This document shows positions 1-11,639 of a stretch of 64,000 nt of DNA, one piece after another. The DNA is taken from the NCBI GenBank assembly GCA_950022655.1, contig OX465583.1, positions 63,268,306 through 63,332,305 of the forward strand, given 5' to 3'. How positions within the stretch are numbered: position 1 is the stretch's first letter; each line of letters starts with the position of its first letter. A model generated the notes under the pieces. That model was not told the DNA's origin, searched no databases, and was given only the letters and a program-made list of their open reading frames with translations. The translations under genes and the position numbers were made by a program. Origin of the DNA: Alentia gelatinosa. Lineage: Eukaryota; Annelida; Polychaeta; Phyllodocida; Polynoidae.

Positions 1-235
1 AACCCTTGAACGGGCGTTGTACAACGTTTTCGTCTGGTTGGTGGAATACAGCCTCTAGAGAGTCTGCATGATATTGCTCCAGCTAATCACACTGAGATCC
101 TACTTGACTGGGCTATATCTGTACAAAATTAACGAAACTTAAATAGGTTTCATGATAATTACAGTGAAACTACTAAATTATTCTTGCTGAACTTCAGAGT
201 TACATGTACTTTACGTGCAAAACCAGGTGTTTGAA

Positions 236-541
236 ATAGACGACTCTGGGAGAGGATTCTTGAATTTAGCACCACCTGACGACTTTGAGTTGTAGATGGC
301 TAGAAATCGTCTAGTGTAAACGCCTAATGAGTGACGACTAGAGATCGTCTGATTACGTCAGATTATGCAATTTGACTGTGTAGACGATTTGATGCCAACG
401 TCTATTCCTATCGTGTAAACTCTTGAAGAAATTCTTGGATCGATGACTATTGCGGCCGATATTGCGCAATCGAGCACCACCTGATGACTAGTGGTCAGGC
501 GATCTACAGTAGCCACGTTTTAGACGACTATTGTAAACATT
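236..541 (-). mobile_element. Two inverted units of the 77-bp family
   Basis: 'gcaccacctgacgac...cgtctagtgtaaacgcc' (about 280-327) and 'gcaccacctgatgac...ttttagacgac' (about 473-530) are the reverse complement of the 6831 unit. The middle, 'tctgattacgtcagatt', matches the tail of that element near 7718-7735. Confidence 0.65.
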
Positions 542-1387
542 TGGACAATTTAAGAAAATGATCAAAGAAATAATCAATGTCTAATCATTTTGGACATATA
601 ACCGAAGAGTTATGCAGTCATTTGCCATTACTTTCATCATATCATACCTGTTAACATTTTCAATATGTGCTGGTGAATTATTACTGTAAACAGACTCTAC
701 TTAAAAGATGGTTTCAGAGGCTGTCAACAAAACCTGCTATAAAAGACGACGCCTGTGCAATCGAATGCTCAATATAAAGAAAAAAACTTCAGGTAAGGCT
801 ATTTATGATTGTTTTTCCCAATGCAAATCAATTGCGTTTATGGGGTTTCTACCCAGATAGAAACCCTCTGTTTAGTGTACAGTGGCCTCCTCGCTAACTG
901 CTACCTGCTCAACGAAACAACACTTTACCACGTACTGTTTACCGCATATAAACGCCAGCCGAGAACTGGGAGATCGCATGACAACATGCGAGCCCAAGCC
1001 TCGTTACCATTCTTTTTCATGACAGGTGAACTTTTCAAAATGGCGGCGCACACAGTAATATCTTTCCAAGGTTGCCTATCATTCCAGTTCCGGTTCCGCC
1101 AGAGCTTGGTCCTGGCATGAAGGTGCATTGCCCGTATATATTTCTCTCATGAAATCTACGCATGCTTTCGCCAACACTTCCATCAATACGACTCGCTTTT
1201 ACCTGTATTATCGACCCCCACCAACAATATGTTTGTGTGTCTTGTCGAGGAGAACCCCCCCCCCCCCCTAGGGACATATGGGAAAGTAGTCCTTGGTGCA
1301 CTATAACAATGGGAGGAAGTATTATAGGTAGGCGCATTTCGCTGAAGAAATGCAGCGACTTTGCATTGGTTTAACGAGTACTGAAAT

Positions 1388-1520
1388 TAATCCTACCCCT
1401 CATATAAATCTCCATAGAATTAGCATGGTGTGATTGTATGCCACATTTATGCCATAGAATATTTGCATACTATGATTGATATATAAAATTAAAAACAGGT
1501 GACAGGGTAAGATAATTTTT
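1388..1520. mobile_element. Repeat family 'CCTACCCCTAATATAAA', short copy 1
   Basis: 'cctacccctcatataaatct' ... 'atggtgtgattgtatgcca' ... 'gacagggtaagataa', matching 25243-25390. Confidence 0.6.
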
Positions 1521-2382
1521 TGTTCAAATCCCTGGCGGACCTGGGAAATGTTTCATAAGCTAAATAGCGAGCGGCAATGTATTTTTTATATATGTTTTTT
1601 ATTAGGTTAAGGACATATACAATTTGTCTCGGCCTTGGGCGTTCTGCCGCCTGGTCCCTCTGTGAACAAATGTTACAGGTTATAGTGTGAAAAGTAGAGT
1701 AATTTCCGGCTGGCATTACAATAATCCAGGTCTCAGGAGCATAAGTGTTCCACACGTGAATGTATTAGGTATCAACACATGAGTTGAGATGAAAACTGAC
1801 AGAAGAAATCACCATTTTATATAATTTCACGAAATATAGTGAGGTTGTTTATTAAGGTGTAACATCGGGGTGAGAGTGTTTTACATATTGCCATGAGTTT
1901 CTCATCAGTACCGATAGGCAGGGAAAGGAAACAATAGTAGTCGGAGAACAGCGAACGATAAATACAGCGATGATTATGCCATGCGTATCCACCCTCCATC
2001 AATACCCACAATGATGTATGACTAGTATCAATGTAAATTTCGATTGATATTCAATCTGGACTTCTCTCATATTACAAATACGATCCATAAATATGATTTT
2101 ACTTCTCGGAACATGATTTGAAATAATCGCTATCTAATTAATAGTCTGAGTGTCTCTATGCAGACAAGAGTGTATCATTAACGATAATCGATCGGTAAAT
2201 GCCTCCAGCCTCTCTTTTGATCTGAGTTGCATCACAAAGACGTCCATCAGAGGACGTAGACGCTGCTGCCAACTTAGCACCAGGTGCAAATATTTGCACA
2301 TTAAAACATATAACAGAGGGTGTCAATGACAGTAATGTGGCGTTTCCACCGGACGATTCTGGGGGCTGTTGAATGAAGTTTG

Positions 2383-2599
2383 GGCCCGTTTAATAACCAA
2401 AGACCCTAGTTTTAGACCCTTTCCTGTATGACATAGAAACCCATGGACGATTTTGGTTAACTTCATTCACCACTTATGGACAACCATATGGTCGGCTAAT
2501 GCTGTCTTAGCAAACAGACTTAAATTTCCTTAAACGATAACGCTTGTATTAGGTACAGGAAAGGGTCTTAACGAACGATCCTAGATTATTCAACGGGCC
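2383..2599. mobile_element. MITE family 'GGGCCCGTTTAATAA', copy 1
   Basis: The left end 'ggcccgtttaataa' is inverted at the right end 'attattcaacgggcc'. The interior has 'tagaccc', 'ttcaccacttatgga' and 'aggtacaggaaagggtctta'. Other copies are at 22423-22642 and 48665-48878, with partial ones at 17540-17621, 24450-24560, 47778-47940 and 2795-2873. Confidence 0.75.
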
Positions 2600-2859
2600 T
2601 CAGGTTCGTTTCTGGTGCTGGTGCTGGACGATACGATAACTCCAACGATAAACGACATCCTGGACAATGTTTTTCCCATTAAGTGTTGTATGAGAAAGCA
2701 GAGGATATTTTCTAGATTAACGTATTTGCATACAACACCTTATAAAAGCTTTAGGTTACTCTTATCATCAAAACATCTTATGCTTACAACACATTATTTC
2801 ATACAACACAATGGCCCCAAAGACAATTCTAAGATACTTTTTTGTCGTTCGTAGTTTAT

Positions 2860-3090
2860 TCAACGGCCCCCTGGTTTTCTTCGGGGCCGAATTTCCCTCT
2901 CTCTGGACAATTCCATCCGTGTCTTTTGATTTTCTCTGTCCATTTTTTGTTCCTTCACATACGACCTTTTATTCTTAGACGTTTTTGGTCTATCAGAACC
3001 CTCTAGAGGCTGTGTAGGACAAATGTCCTGATGGTAACTGGTTGTGGTCGAGTCACTCAGTGTCATGTCGGAAATTTCGAAGGGTGTCAA
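2860..3090 (-). other. Charged ORF-like segment cut by a MITE
   Basis: A 75-codon open frame on the minus strand, first S/T/D-rich (FEISDMTLSDSTTTSYHQD), then strongly basic (KTSKNKRSYVKEQKMDRENQ). Its upstream end coincides exactly with the edge of a MITE at 3091-3482, and its downstream end runs into a GGGCCCGTT-type MITE end. Joining across the MITE brings a stop codon within a few codons, so there is no longer frame there. It has no recognisable domain. It may be a remnant or a chance frame. Confidence 0.18.
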
Positions 3091-3482
3091 CAGAGGAGGT
3101 GTGAAGCGCAGCGCCCCCTATCGTTTTGGCATGGTCTCAAATGACAGCTGAATGGAGATTCCTACACTAAAATAGGCTAACTAGTAACAGCTACTACATA
3201 AAAACTGTTAGAGCTCTATCAAAAATATTTTCAGATATTGATAGAGTGATATCTAATGTACTCCAAACCACAATAGAGCTCAATAGAGCTCCACGTTTTA
3301 TGGCTGTTTGGTATTGTTGAATACAGCCTTATTTCTCATAGGCTATGGCTTACAAGCCTCACACAGTCCATTGTCAAGAGCTCGTTCTCCTCTGCTTGCA
3401 GGTTTGAAAGTGGCGCCTTGAACCCTGCTGCGATGGCATATATGGGTCCCTATAGGGGGCGCTGCGCTTCACACCTCCTCTG
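3091..3482. mobile_element. MITE with a 31-bp TIR and 9-bp target duplication
   Basis: 'cagaggaggtgtgaagcgca' plus 'gcgccccctat' at 3091 and its inverse ending at 3482. Flanks GGGTGTCAA (3082-3090) and GGATGTCAA (3483-3491) match at 8 of 9 positions, pointing to a hAT- or Mutator-type insertion. The interior contains 'tagagct' and 'tattgatagagtga' repeats. Confidence 0.8.
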
Positions 3483-3667
3483 GGATGTCAATATGTATAA
3501 TTACCACAGTGAAATGTCATTAGACCTGACTAATTAACCGAGCACTCATCGCCAGTTACATCGGCTGATTGGTTCCCAGTTGTAGGCACTGTACACATGG
3601 GAACAATCCCTGAAAGCTGGAGACTAAATCATCTCACTCCTGGTACAAATTTAGTCATAGGTATAAC

Positions 3668-4048
3668 ATAAAAAAATATACGCAAAGATAACCCACGTAA
3701 AGTGACAATACTACGCCATGGTCATGGCAGAGTGATGGGAGATGATGTTATACATTGTAATTGACGGACCAATCAGCGGCCAAGATTTCAGAGAGCGGAC
3801 AATACATCAACATGGAGATTTAAACGTTCGTTTCTGGATTTGCGAAGTAATTTGAATTCTTCTGATATTGCGGTCCTATTCTAATGTTCATGAAAGGGGT
3901 GGGATAAATCTAAAACTGCACTAGAATCATAGAATAAACAATACCCCACTTGTTTGGAAGCACCATAATCGCCACTCGGCTTCGCCTCGATAACCACAGC
4001 GGCACATCCAAATTCATGTATATGCCTTTCTATATAAGTACGACACAA
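3668..4048 (-). mobile_element. MITE family 'TTTATCTCACCCCTTTCA', copy 1 (inverted)
   Basis: 'gttcatgaaaggggtgggat', 'aatttgaattcttctgatat', 'cactcggcttcgcctcgata', 'ggcacatccaaattcatg'. Copies in the other direction are at 31853-32150 and 35487-35858, with a partial at 46722-46860. Confidence 0.7.
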
Positions 4049-4340
4049 CCAGATTCTACCCATTCTGTCCTCAAGTAATTAAAATCTCATTAACGCGCCC
4101 TGAGAAATAACGATTTTACTGATCCGCGTCTTCATGAATCAGGGAGTTGGCAAAACGATCGCTTGTACAAGATGTTCCCAGTTAATTACTGATGGGTGGC
4201 CTTAACATTAAACTGAGTATTCAACTTCATTTCATTTCTGTCTATCTAGCCATGTTTTTATATTTTATTTAGTAGGATTACAATTGCTTAAAATATGTCC
4301 AAGGATTGTGATGTTAGCATCAATACCAAGTGTCATACCA

Positions 4341-4580
4341 AGCTCTGTGGCTAAGTGGTAGCGGCTTCGCCTAAAGCATGGGAGATCAGGGATTCAAACC
4401 CCGGTTGGGTCATACCAAAGACTTGCACAAAAATGGTACCCACTGCCCATTCGGCTTAACACCAACCATTAGAATGAGGAGTGAGGTTCTAGGGACTAAG
4501 TAGAAGAACGGCTGTATAGCTGAATTTGGTGATTGTGTACACACAATATTGCCTTAATAAAAATTGCAACAACAAAAAAA
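4341..4580 (+). mobile_element. tRNA-derived SINE, family A, copy 1
   Basis: It begins with a tRNA-like head with an A box (TGGCTAAGTGG at 4348) and a B box (GGATTCAAACC at 4390-4400). A body follows ('attagaatgaggagt' ... 'tttggtgat...gtacacac') and an A-rich 3' end. The same body recurs at 40255-40455, which establishes it as a dispersed family. It is not a tRNA gene: the acceptor and anticodon stems do not form. Confidence 0.75.
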
Positions 4581-4837
4581 GATTCTATATTCAGCTCCAG
4601 AAGAGTTACTTTCACAGGAATTTCTCACCACTTATCTTAGGAACCTGTACCAAATATAGTGTATCCACAATTTCTGAAATCCTCCAAGTGTGAGGGGAAA
4701 ACCTTTCTATCTTACTGAATGGGGAAAGATAGCATATGAACTAGCTGTTTACTATATGTCTTTGTCGCTAGCAAAGTCGACAAGCAGCTATCTGGTGTCG
4801 GTATAAAAAGTCGGTAGGGCGTGGAGACCAAGTGCTC

Positions 4838-5218
4838 CGTTCACACTGTGCGACTGGAGGTACCTAGGTATGCCCAGTCGCAGACTGGAGGCGAGAGCCG
4901 CAAAACGCACCGTATGAACTACGCACTTCCTGCTAGTCTATGACCGGGCGCTCCAGGTACTTCCAATCGCCAATTGAAGGTACCTCAGGTACGCCCAGTC
5001 GCAAGCATCTTTTTATTCAAACATGTTTTGCATTTGGAGGCACTAGTCGCCCAGTCACAAGCATTCTAGTCGCGTGGTCAGTGGTTCACACACATATTTG
5101 AGCGTACCTTGCGACTGGACATACCTCCGGTACGCCCAATCTCAAGCAATTTGGAACGTCCAGTTTCAAGCTAGGTACTGCTCGTTGCAAGTCTTCCAGT
5201 CGCACAGTATGAACGGGA
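4838..5218. mobile_element. MITE family 'GTTCACACTGTGCGACTGGAG', copy 1
   Basis: TIRs 'cgttcacactgtgcgactgg' and 'ccagtcgcacagtatgaacg'. The interior is built of repeated 'gactggaggtacct' and 'ggtacgcccagtcgca' motifs in both orientations, so the whole element can fold on itself. Other copies are at 55609-56046 and 57813-58158. Confidence 0.85.
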
Positions 5219-5337
5219 CTTTAGTAGCATATGCCTTATAGAGAACCCATTCCAGTGTGTGGATAGAATTCTGACAGTGAATGATACCATTGTTGTCCTA
5301 CCCTGAAAGTCAAATACAAGTAATGGAAAATCTCCTA

Positions 5338-5637
<300 letters not shown>

Positions 5638-5937
5638 TCATTGATTAATTCCAATATCTACCAAAGTTCTCCTGCATGTCTGATTAAGGTGTCTGTAGGC
5701 CGATTGTATTTTGCCTTTTGTGAACATGTTCTACTAAAATCCCATTTCCCATCGTTTTATGTTATAATTTCCGGTGGTTGCGTAATAAGATATCTGCTTT
5801 GTTGAGAAGTCATTTCCTCCTGTCAAGTAAATATCACTTCGGTTACAGGTGCAGTTATTCATTTAATGAAACGACAGCAAATAGTCTATAATGTCGAGCT
5901 TCCTGTTATCAAAGTGTGAATATTCTACATGTAACTT

Positions 5938-6512
5938 ATAGGGAACATAGCTATTGTGTTACAGAAGCGGCCATCTTTCCCCAAAACGCTAAACAAGACA
6001 CCAGGGACCTGTTTCACTAGTTTCGTGATATGTCTAGATGGCGTGACATGTCTAGATAGCGTCTAGATGGTGTGTCTGGTTTCATAAGAATTAGACATTA
6101 AACTTCATTTTGTGCGTTCTTGCTTGCACTGTTGGTGCTGCTTTTCATGTCTGTCTAACACTTTTGTCACAAAACTAGTGAAACAGGTCCATGAGGTGTA
6201 GATTTGTCAAATTCCTATGTTTGGGGTCTGTCTTTTCCTAAGGGCAGCTCTTTGTGTTGTCACAAAACCAGACAACCCAATTTGTCTGTATGGTGTCACA
6301 GACATGTCACGAAACTAGTGAAACAGGTCCCTGGTTGCGGGTCCAGTTATCAAAGGATTTTATCCAAAATATATTTTTGGGTTTTCCATAAAAGGGGTCC
6401 CACAATTATCTATAGATTAGCAGAAAATAGTGTTTGTCCCCGACTACAGTGGTGTTATCTTACAATTTCATGACGGATGATGGCAGAACTAGCAATCACT
6501 CTGTGCCCTATA
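5938..6512. mobile_element. MITE family 'TATAGGGCACATAGC', copy 1, interrupted
   Basis: The left part 'gaacatagctattgtgttac' and right part 'gtttgtccccgactacagtg'...'actctgtgcccta' match the copies at 27054-27317, 23408-23668 (inverted) and 28457-28709 (inverted). A different TIR element at 6003-6334 interrupts it. Confidence 0.75.
6003..6334. mobile_element. MITE 'GGGACCTGTTTCACTAG', nested copy
   Basis: TIRs 'gggacctgtttcactagttt' 'cgtga' and 'tcacgaaactagtgaaacag' 'gtccc', at least 25 bp. It sits inside the element at 5938-6512. A second copy is at 54810-55405. Confidence 0.82.
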
Positions 6513-6830
6513 AACAAACATTGCCACTCAAAAGTATATTTATCTCAGTCAGAATGAATCAATAGACTTAATCTAAAATGTCATCGACCTATCGACTGGT
6601 AATGCCGTGTCCTGGGTGTGCTTTGCCTGGCATTTAGAGTCAAAGAATACTTCCATGCACACACGGAAGGACTTTCCTTAAATAATCCAATCGCGAGTAA
6701 ACATGAGGGAAGTTACATCACTCAATATCAGTGTACCCATGTGTCCTGGAAGCGCATGTGTGTCAACATAGTTATGCCTGTGCCTGTGCCTGTGCACAGG
6801 GAGAGCAAGCGTACGTGATTTTAGCAAATA

Positions 6831-7518
6831 ACCCGGCGTTTACACTAGACGACTAAAAACGTGACGACTGTAGTTCGTCTGGCCAATAGTCGTCAGGTGG
6901 TGCCCTAACCCGGCGTTTAAACTAGACGACTAAAAACGTAACGACTGTAGATCGTCTAGCCAATAGTCGTCAGGTGGTGCCCTAACCTGTCGTTTACACT
7001 AGACAACCAAGAACGTGACGACTGTAGTTTGTCTAGTCAATAGTCGTCAGGTGGTGCCCTAACCTGTCGTTTACACTAACAACTAAAAACGTGACGACTG
7101 TAGTTCGTCTGGCCAATAGTCGTAAGGTGGTGCCCTAACCCGGCGTTTAAACTAGACGACTATAAACGTAACGACTGTAGATCGTCTAGTCAATAGTCGT
7201 CAGGTGGTGCCCTAACCTGTCGTTTACACTAGACGACTAAGAACGTGACAACTGTAGTTCGTCTAGCCAATAGTAGTCAGGTGGTGTCCTAACCTGGCGT
7301 TTAAACTAGACGACTAAAACGTGACAACTGTAGTTCGTCTAGCCAATAGTCGTCAGGTGGTGCCCTAACCCAGCGTTTACATTACACGACTAAAAACGTA
7401 ACGACTGTAGACCTTCTAACGAATAGTTGCTAGAAGGTGCCCTAACCCAGCATTTACACTAGATGAGTAAAAACCTGACGACTGTAGATCGTCTAGCCAA
7501 TGGTCGTCAGGTGGTGCT
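6831..7518 (+). repeat. 77-bp tandem array, nine units
   Basis: Unit starts at 6831, 6908, 6985, 7062, 7138, 7215, 7292, 7368 and 7445, steps of 76-77 bases. Each reads 'ggcgtttacactagacgac', 'taaaaacgtgacgactgtag', '(a/t)tcgtctagccaatagtcgtc', 'aggtggtgccctaac', with a few percent divergence between units. Confidence 0.92.
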
Positions 7519-7862
7519 CGTTTATGCAATTTCGGCAGTAATAGTCATCGACCCAAGAATTTCCTCAAGCATTTACACTAGATGATTTTTTATAGAAATG
7601 TAGAACACAACTGAGTTTTTAGAAAATAGCCAGTAGTCTGGAAGACTAATTCAAGCCGGCTTGAAATAGTTGTCAGCTGTCATGAATTCTACACAATGGT
7701 CAGATGGTGCCAATTTTCATAATCTGACGTAATCAGACGATCTGGAGTCAACATGTACTTGGCGTTTACACAAGACGATTTCTTGCATTTTACGACTGAA
7801 AGTCATCAGTTTTGCAAAGTTAAAGAATCCACGCCTATAATCATCTAGTGTAAATGCCAGGT
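6831..7862. mobile_element. MITE with internal 77-bp array
   Basis: The left end 'cggcgtttacactagacgac' is the inverted repeat of the right end 'tcatctagtgtaaatgccag' at about 7843-7862. Between them are nine 77-bp units and a single-copy tail containing further inverted fragments of the same motif. Every array unit therefore opens with a copy of the terminal repeat. No coding frame is present. Confidence 0.75.
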
Positions 7863-7866
7863 ATAA

Positions 7867-8262
7867 GGCATTTTCCACTGGCCGACGAAAACGGCACAGA
7901 TTAATTGAGTTCTCCTAAAAGTCAGTTAGTGGTGGTCAATGACTACACGTCGGTGTCTAAAATCGGTGAGGGTGTAGTGTATGCCTTGGTTCTGCCATAT
8001 CTAACAGGTCTTTACTGACGGAGTAGTCCTCCCAAATCAATGACTATCACCGACGATTTGAAACCCCTTTGCTTCTGTCGGAGCGTGAAGAAGTCAATCG
8101 GTGGTGGCCTCATCGCATAATCTATGCACAATTAATCGGTGAACACTTCTCTGCATGCCTGTTTCCATTCACTGAACTGGCGTCGGTATGTAATAAAAGA
8201 TCAATCGATGTTTTCCGACTGCAGATCGGTGCCGAATCGTCGGCCAGTGGATACAGGCTTTT
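7867..8262. mobile_element. MITE family 'CATTTTCCACTGGCCGAC', copy 1
   Basis: TIRs 'gcattttccactggccgac' and 'gtcggccagtggatacag'. The interior has 'gattaattgagttctcctaa', 'gtggtggcctcatcgcataa' and 'ctgcagatcggtgccgaat'. Other copies are at 17704-18121, 19629-19911, 53664-54770 (split) and 59086-59390. Confidence 0.8.
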
Positions 8263-8439
8263 AGCGCGACTCAGGCGCCATGTTTTATTCAGCGCGTGTA
8301 CACTGCGGCTCGGCAAGATCTGTTTGGAGAGTGTATATAACCCAGGGTAAACACAGCTTAATGGCTTAGGAGAAACATGCTCACTACACTCAGATCTGCA
8401 CGCACGACCCACCCACGGCGAAACTTCATTAAAGTGTTG

Positions 8440-8700
8440 TTTATATAGACAATAATCGATGATTATTTTTGACGGGTGGCCGTAAACCACGAGAGGTTAA
8501 AGCGAAGTAATACACCAGAGATAAACGAGTGGTTTACAGAGCCGACCGTCTAAAACGTACTGATTGTTGTAATTCTTACCATGGTCATTAATGATTATTT
8601 CTATTTCTAGATATTCGATAATGGGTGTGGTTTACGGCCACTAATAAACAATGGGGAGTGGTTTACTGTGGCCCCATACATTTTCAATTGGGACCTCGTA
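8440..8700. mobile_element. Partial copy of the GGTTTTGTGGACAGG family
   Basis: 'gacaataatcgatgattatt', 'ggccgtaaaccacgagaggt' and 'ccccatacattttcaattgg' match pieces of the family in rearranged order. Confidence 0.5.
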
Positions 8701-9239
8701 ACCCATGGGTAAGAAACTTCACGAAGTCAATACTAAAAGAGCCCCCACTTTGATTCCTCAATTATCCTAGCTTGAAGTTCACCACTAAATAGACAAAAAA
8801 GGGGGATTGAGTAACTATGTATATGAAAGTTAATAGACACACAAAATAGTATATGAAATAACAAGATGTATTTGCACACCAGTTGAAAAAGAGACTCATT
8901 CACTGAATCTTCATCTTGTCGATTCTAGTTCACTAATATCAACATACCTTTTGCACCGGTATGAAAACCTAGAAGCCCATATATATCACCTGAACTATAT
9001 AACATATATAAACATTCACATCACTTTTTAACTGTCGCTTTCTTTTTTCAGAAAATAGACAATTATTTTTCATTTATCTTTACTGCGAGAATTACAAGAA
9101 AATTCAGCGATTATTCCGAGTGCATCGGGAATTTTCTGATTTGGGGAAATAATTGTGAATAACCCATCATAAATATCAGTGATTAGGGAGAGATTGCACA
9201 GCTGACACGACCACCTCGTGTTACCAAACAACGAGGGAG

Positions 9240-9960
9240 TAGGCGCGATGTTGACACCACTCATCAATATTACCCGTGGCAGCAAGGACCTTGGCCTGGA
9301 GTTGTTACCACCTTAAGGTAGGGCAAAGTCCATCCCTTTTAGCCGTCCTCCTGGACACGCGACAAAACCTGTGCGTACGTTTAGCCTACAGAGGTGGACA
9401 ATAGGCCTTTTTTCCACAGGCTGGTGTCGCACGTTATCTACGTGGTTACGTAATGCCTGCAGCCAAACATACCCCTGGCAACGGATGCTTTAGCATTGGA
9501 TCACCGAGTGTATGAAAGTTATATGTTTATAATACCCGTGTGTATAATTTTCACAGAAATAATAATGATTGCATCGTATTCTATGGTATTCCAGCTCAAA
9601 TCTGGTATGTAATACATGCATATTGCCTCAATAATACTTAAAATATAGCATAGATAACATAGGATCACTGAAATTGAATACACCTTAATACATTGGCAGG
9701 CCTAGCTATCATATGCTTATCTTTCTCCAACTTAAAACCAAAACAATTATCAACTATTAAGTTTTGATAGTCCAGACTCGTTGATATAATGCCTTGAATT
9801 GTTCTAGTAGTCCAACCTATCCAAAACCAACACTCCTGCAATCACACCCACCGTTCACACTTTAGCTGTGAATGCTGTTTGTCCGAGCGGCCGCGTAACG
9901 AGACAGTGGGCCGATAGGCGGCGCTGAACGGCAACACCTGTATTTATTGGCCAGCCAACT
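9240..9960 (+). repeat. Direct duplication, copy 1
   Basis: Shared with 10400-11505: 'acaccactcatcaat', 'ccacaggctggtgtcgcac', 'tggttacgtaatgcctgcag', 'cccctggcaacg', 'ctatggtat', 'aaaacaattatc' and finally 'ccgagcggccgcgtaac' with 'ggcggcgctgaacgg'. It is clearly diverged from copy 2. It may be a transposon family or a local duplication; no coding frame persists in both copies. Confidence 0.75.
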
Positions 9961-10147
9961 ATGAAAAATAACTAACATTTTGAGGCCTTTATCTCACCCC
10001 TGGTATTTTTTGTCCCATAGGGCTAACATTGGTAACTCGTTCCCCATGCCCCTATAAGTATTACAGTCTGTTCTCCATGGTCATATACCCAGCATATTAT
10101 CTATTCTTTTACTGTGTACAGACATGAGATGAATACAGAAAGCAACT

Positions 10148-10270
10148 AGTTTTGGTCAAAGTCGTCATTCTCCGACTCCGTTTGAACGCTACGTAATATT
10201 CACTCAACTTCGCCTCGTTTATATCACTCCACATTAAACTCGTGCAGAATGACGACTTTGACCAAACCTT
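10148..10270. repeat. Palindromic element 'TTTGGTCAAAGTCGTCATTCT'
   Basis: 'ttttggtcaaagtcgtcatt' and inverse 'aatgacgactttgaccaaa' enclose 'cactcaacttcgcctcg'. A relative is at 26448-26560. Confidence 0.75.
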
Positions 10271-10399
10271 GTTGGTTTCTTCTTTAATCATCTCCTTTTC
10301 GAGCCGATTTCTATGAAGTTTTTTTTCTTTCTTTTTTGTTTTTGTTTTTGTTTGGGTTTTGTGGTTTTTGTTGTCATTTTTTTTACAGATCGCTGAGGC

Positions 10400-11505
10400 G
10401 CGACGCAGACACCACTCATCAATTCTACCCGTTTCCAAGGGCCACCAGGTGGATAATAGTTTCTATTACACACCTATTACGGACTCTCCATAGGGAATGT
10501 ATAGGGCACCTGGAATTAGCAACCCGGAGATTCTGGCATGTCAGAATATGTGACATTGTGTATAAAATCTAGCCGTCTTTCTCGTACCCCCGTCTCTAAT
10601 TGGCCTTTTTCCGTAGGCCGGTGTCGCGCCTTATCTTCTTGGTTACGCAATGCATGCAGCCAAGCAAACCCCTGGCAACGTATTCTTTACCATCGGATGA
10701 CTGAGTCTATGAGCGTAATACGTTTATAATACCTGTGTTTGTTATTTCTAGAAAACCAAAAGTGATTCTATCGTACTCTATGGTATGTCAGCATTAATTT
10801 GGTAGGTTAAACACATATCTCCTCAATAATACTTCAGATATTATAAGCTAAAATAGAAACAATGTACATGGGTAGCAGAGATATACTGGTATGGGCCTGG
10901 CCACTATAGGCTTATCCTCCCCTCTGGAATAACCAAAACAATTATCCTATCATAGTATATAGATATGTATACATATATAAATAAATATATTATATATACA
11001 TAAATATATTGTATGTATATACATATATATATATATATTTTTTTTTTTTTTTAAACCCGCTTAAATATTACAGAAAATATATCCAGCTATTTTTAGAGAC
11101 AGGAAATATATTGGATTATTTCTTAGGAATATGTCTTGCCCTGATTCTTTTGAATATGTTGTTTCAATAGAAAGAGGTGATTACATTTGACTGTGGGTTT
11201 ATAAAATTAACTACTATGTTATAACTGAGTATTTCTTATAACCCGTTTTGCATATAAAGCTTTGAAGACCTGTAAGGAACTAATTATCAACTCTAAAGTT
11301 TAGACAACCAGTCCTAGTTTGAAGAGTACCCTCGCTTGTTCTAACACCGTTATCTGGAAGAAAACAACACCTCTGCATTCATACCCGCCACTGACACCCT
11401 ATGTGTTGAAGCCTTGGCCGCAGTCGGACAGCGCAATGTTTGGCCGAGCGGCCGCATTGTCATGTAACATGACCGCATGGCGGCGCTGAACGGAAAAACA
11501 GCTAT
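10400..11505 (+). repeat. Direct duplication, copy 2, with insertion
   Basis: Matches 9240-9960 at both ends ('acaccactcatcaattctac' ... 'ccgagcggccgcattg', 'ggcggcgctgaacgg'). It carries about 330 extra bases at 10945-11275, including a TA-rich microsatellite. Confidence 0.75.
10958..11052. repeat. TA-rich microsatellite and poly-T
   Basis: 'tatgtatacatatataaata'-type repeats followed by a run of T. Similar short TA tracts lie at 20539-20562, 21426-21470 and 56336-56356. Confidence 0.9.
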
Positions 11506-11639
11506 TGACCTGAACGTACCACCAATGTGTCAACGCCATCTGGTCACTGCTGGACCAGTCAGCTGCGCATGTGTATTTGACTTCCGGTTTAGTCTTGTAA
11601 TGTACACATCCCACTGTCAGACAATGATATTATTATATA

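Noticed and set aside
1817..2011. Minus-strand frame reading CFLSLPIGTDEKLMAICKTLSP, resembling the PP1 CFNCLPI..DEK..CCHGGLSP block
   Set aside because: The LPI portion is already encoded by exon 4 (5526-5614), the essential HGG is absent, two residues are missing and there is no acceptor at the right place. The likeness is most probably chance.
4341..4415. Possible tRNA gene
   Set aside because: Head of the family A SINE. There is no valid anticodon or acceptor stem pairing, and the body is repeated at 40255.
6831..7518. CRISPR-like array
   Set aside because: The units are contiguous 77-bp tandem repeats without distinct spacers, in eukaryotic intron DNA.
8122..8490. 122-codon minus ORF
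   Set aside because: It overlaps the CATTTTCCACTGGCCGAC MITE and a partial second repeat; no recognisable protein.
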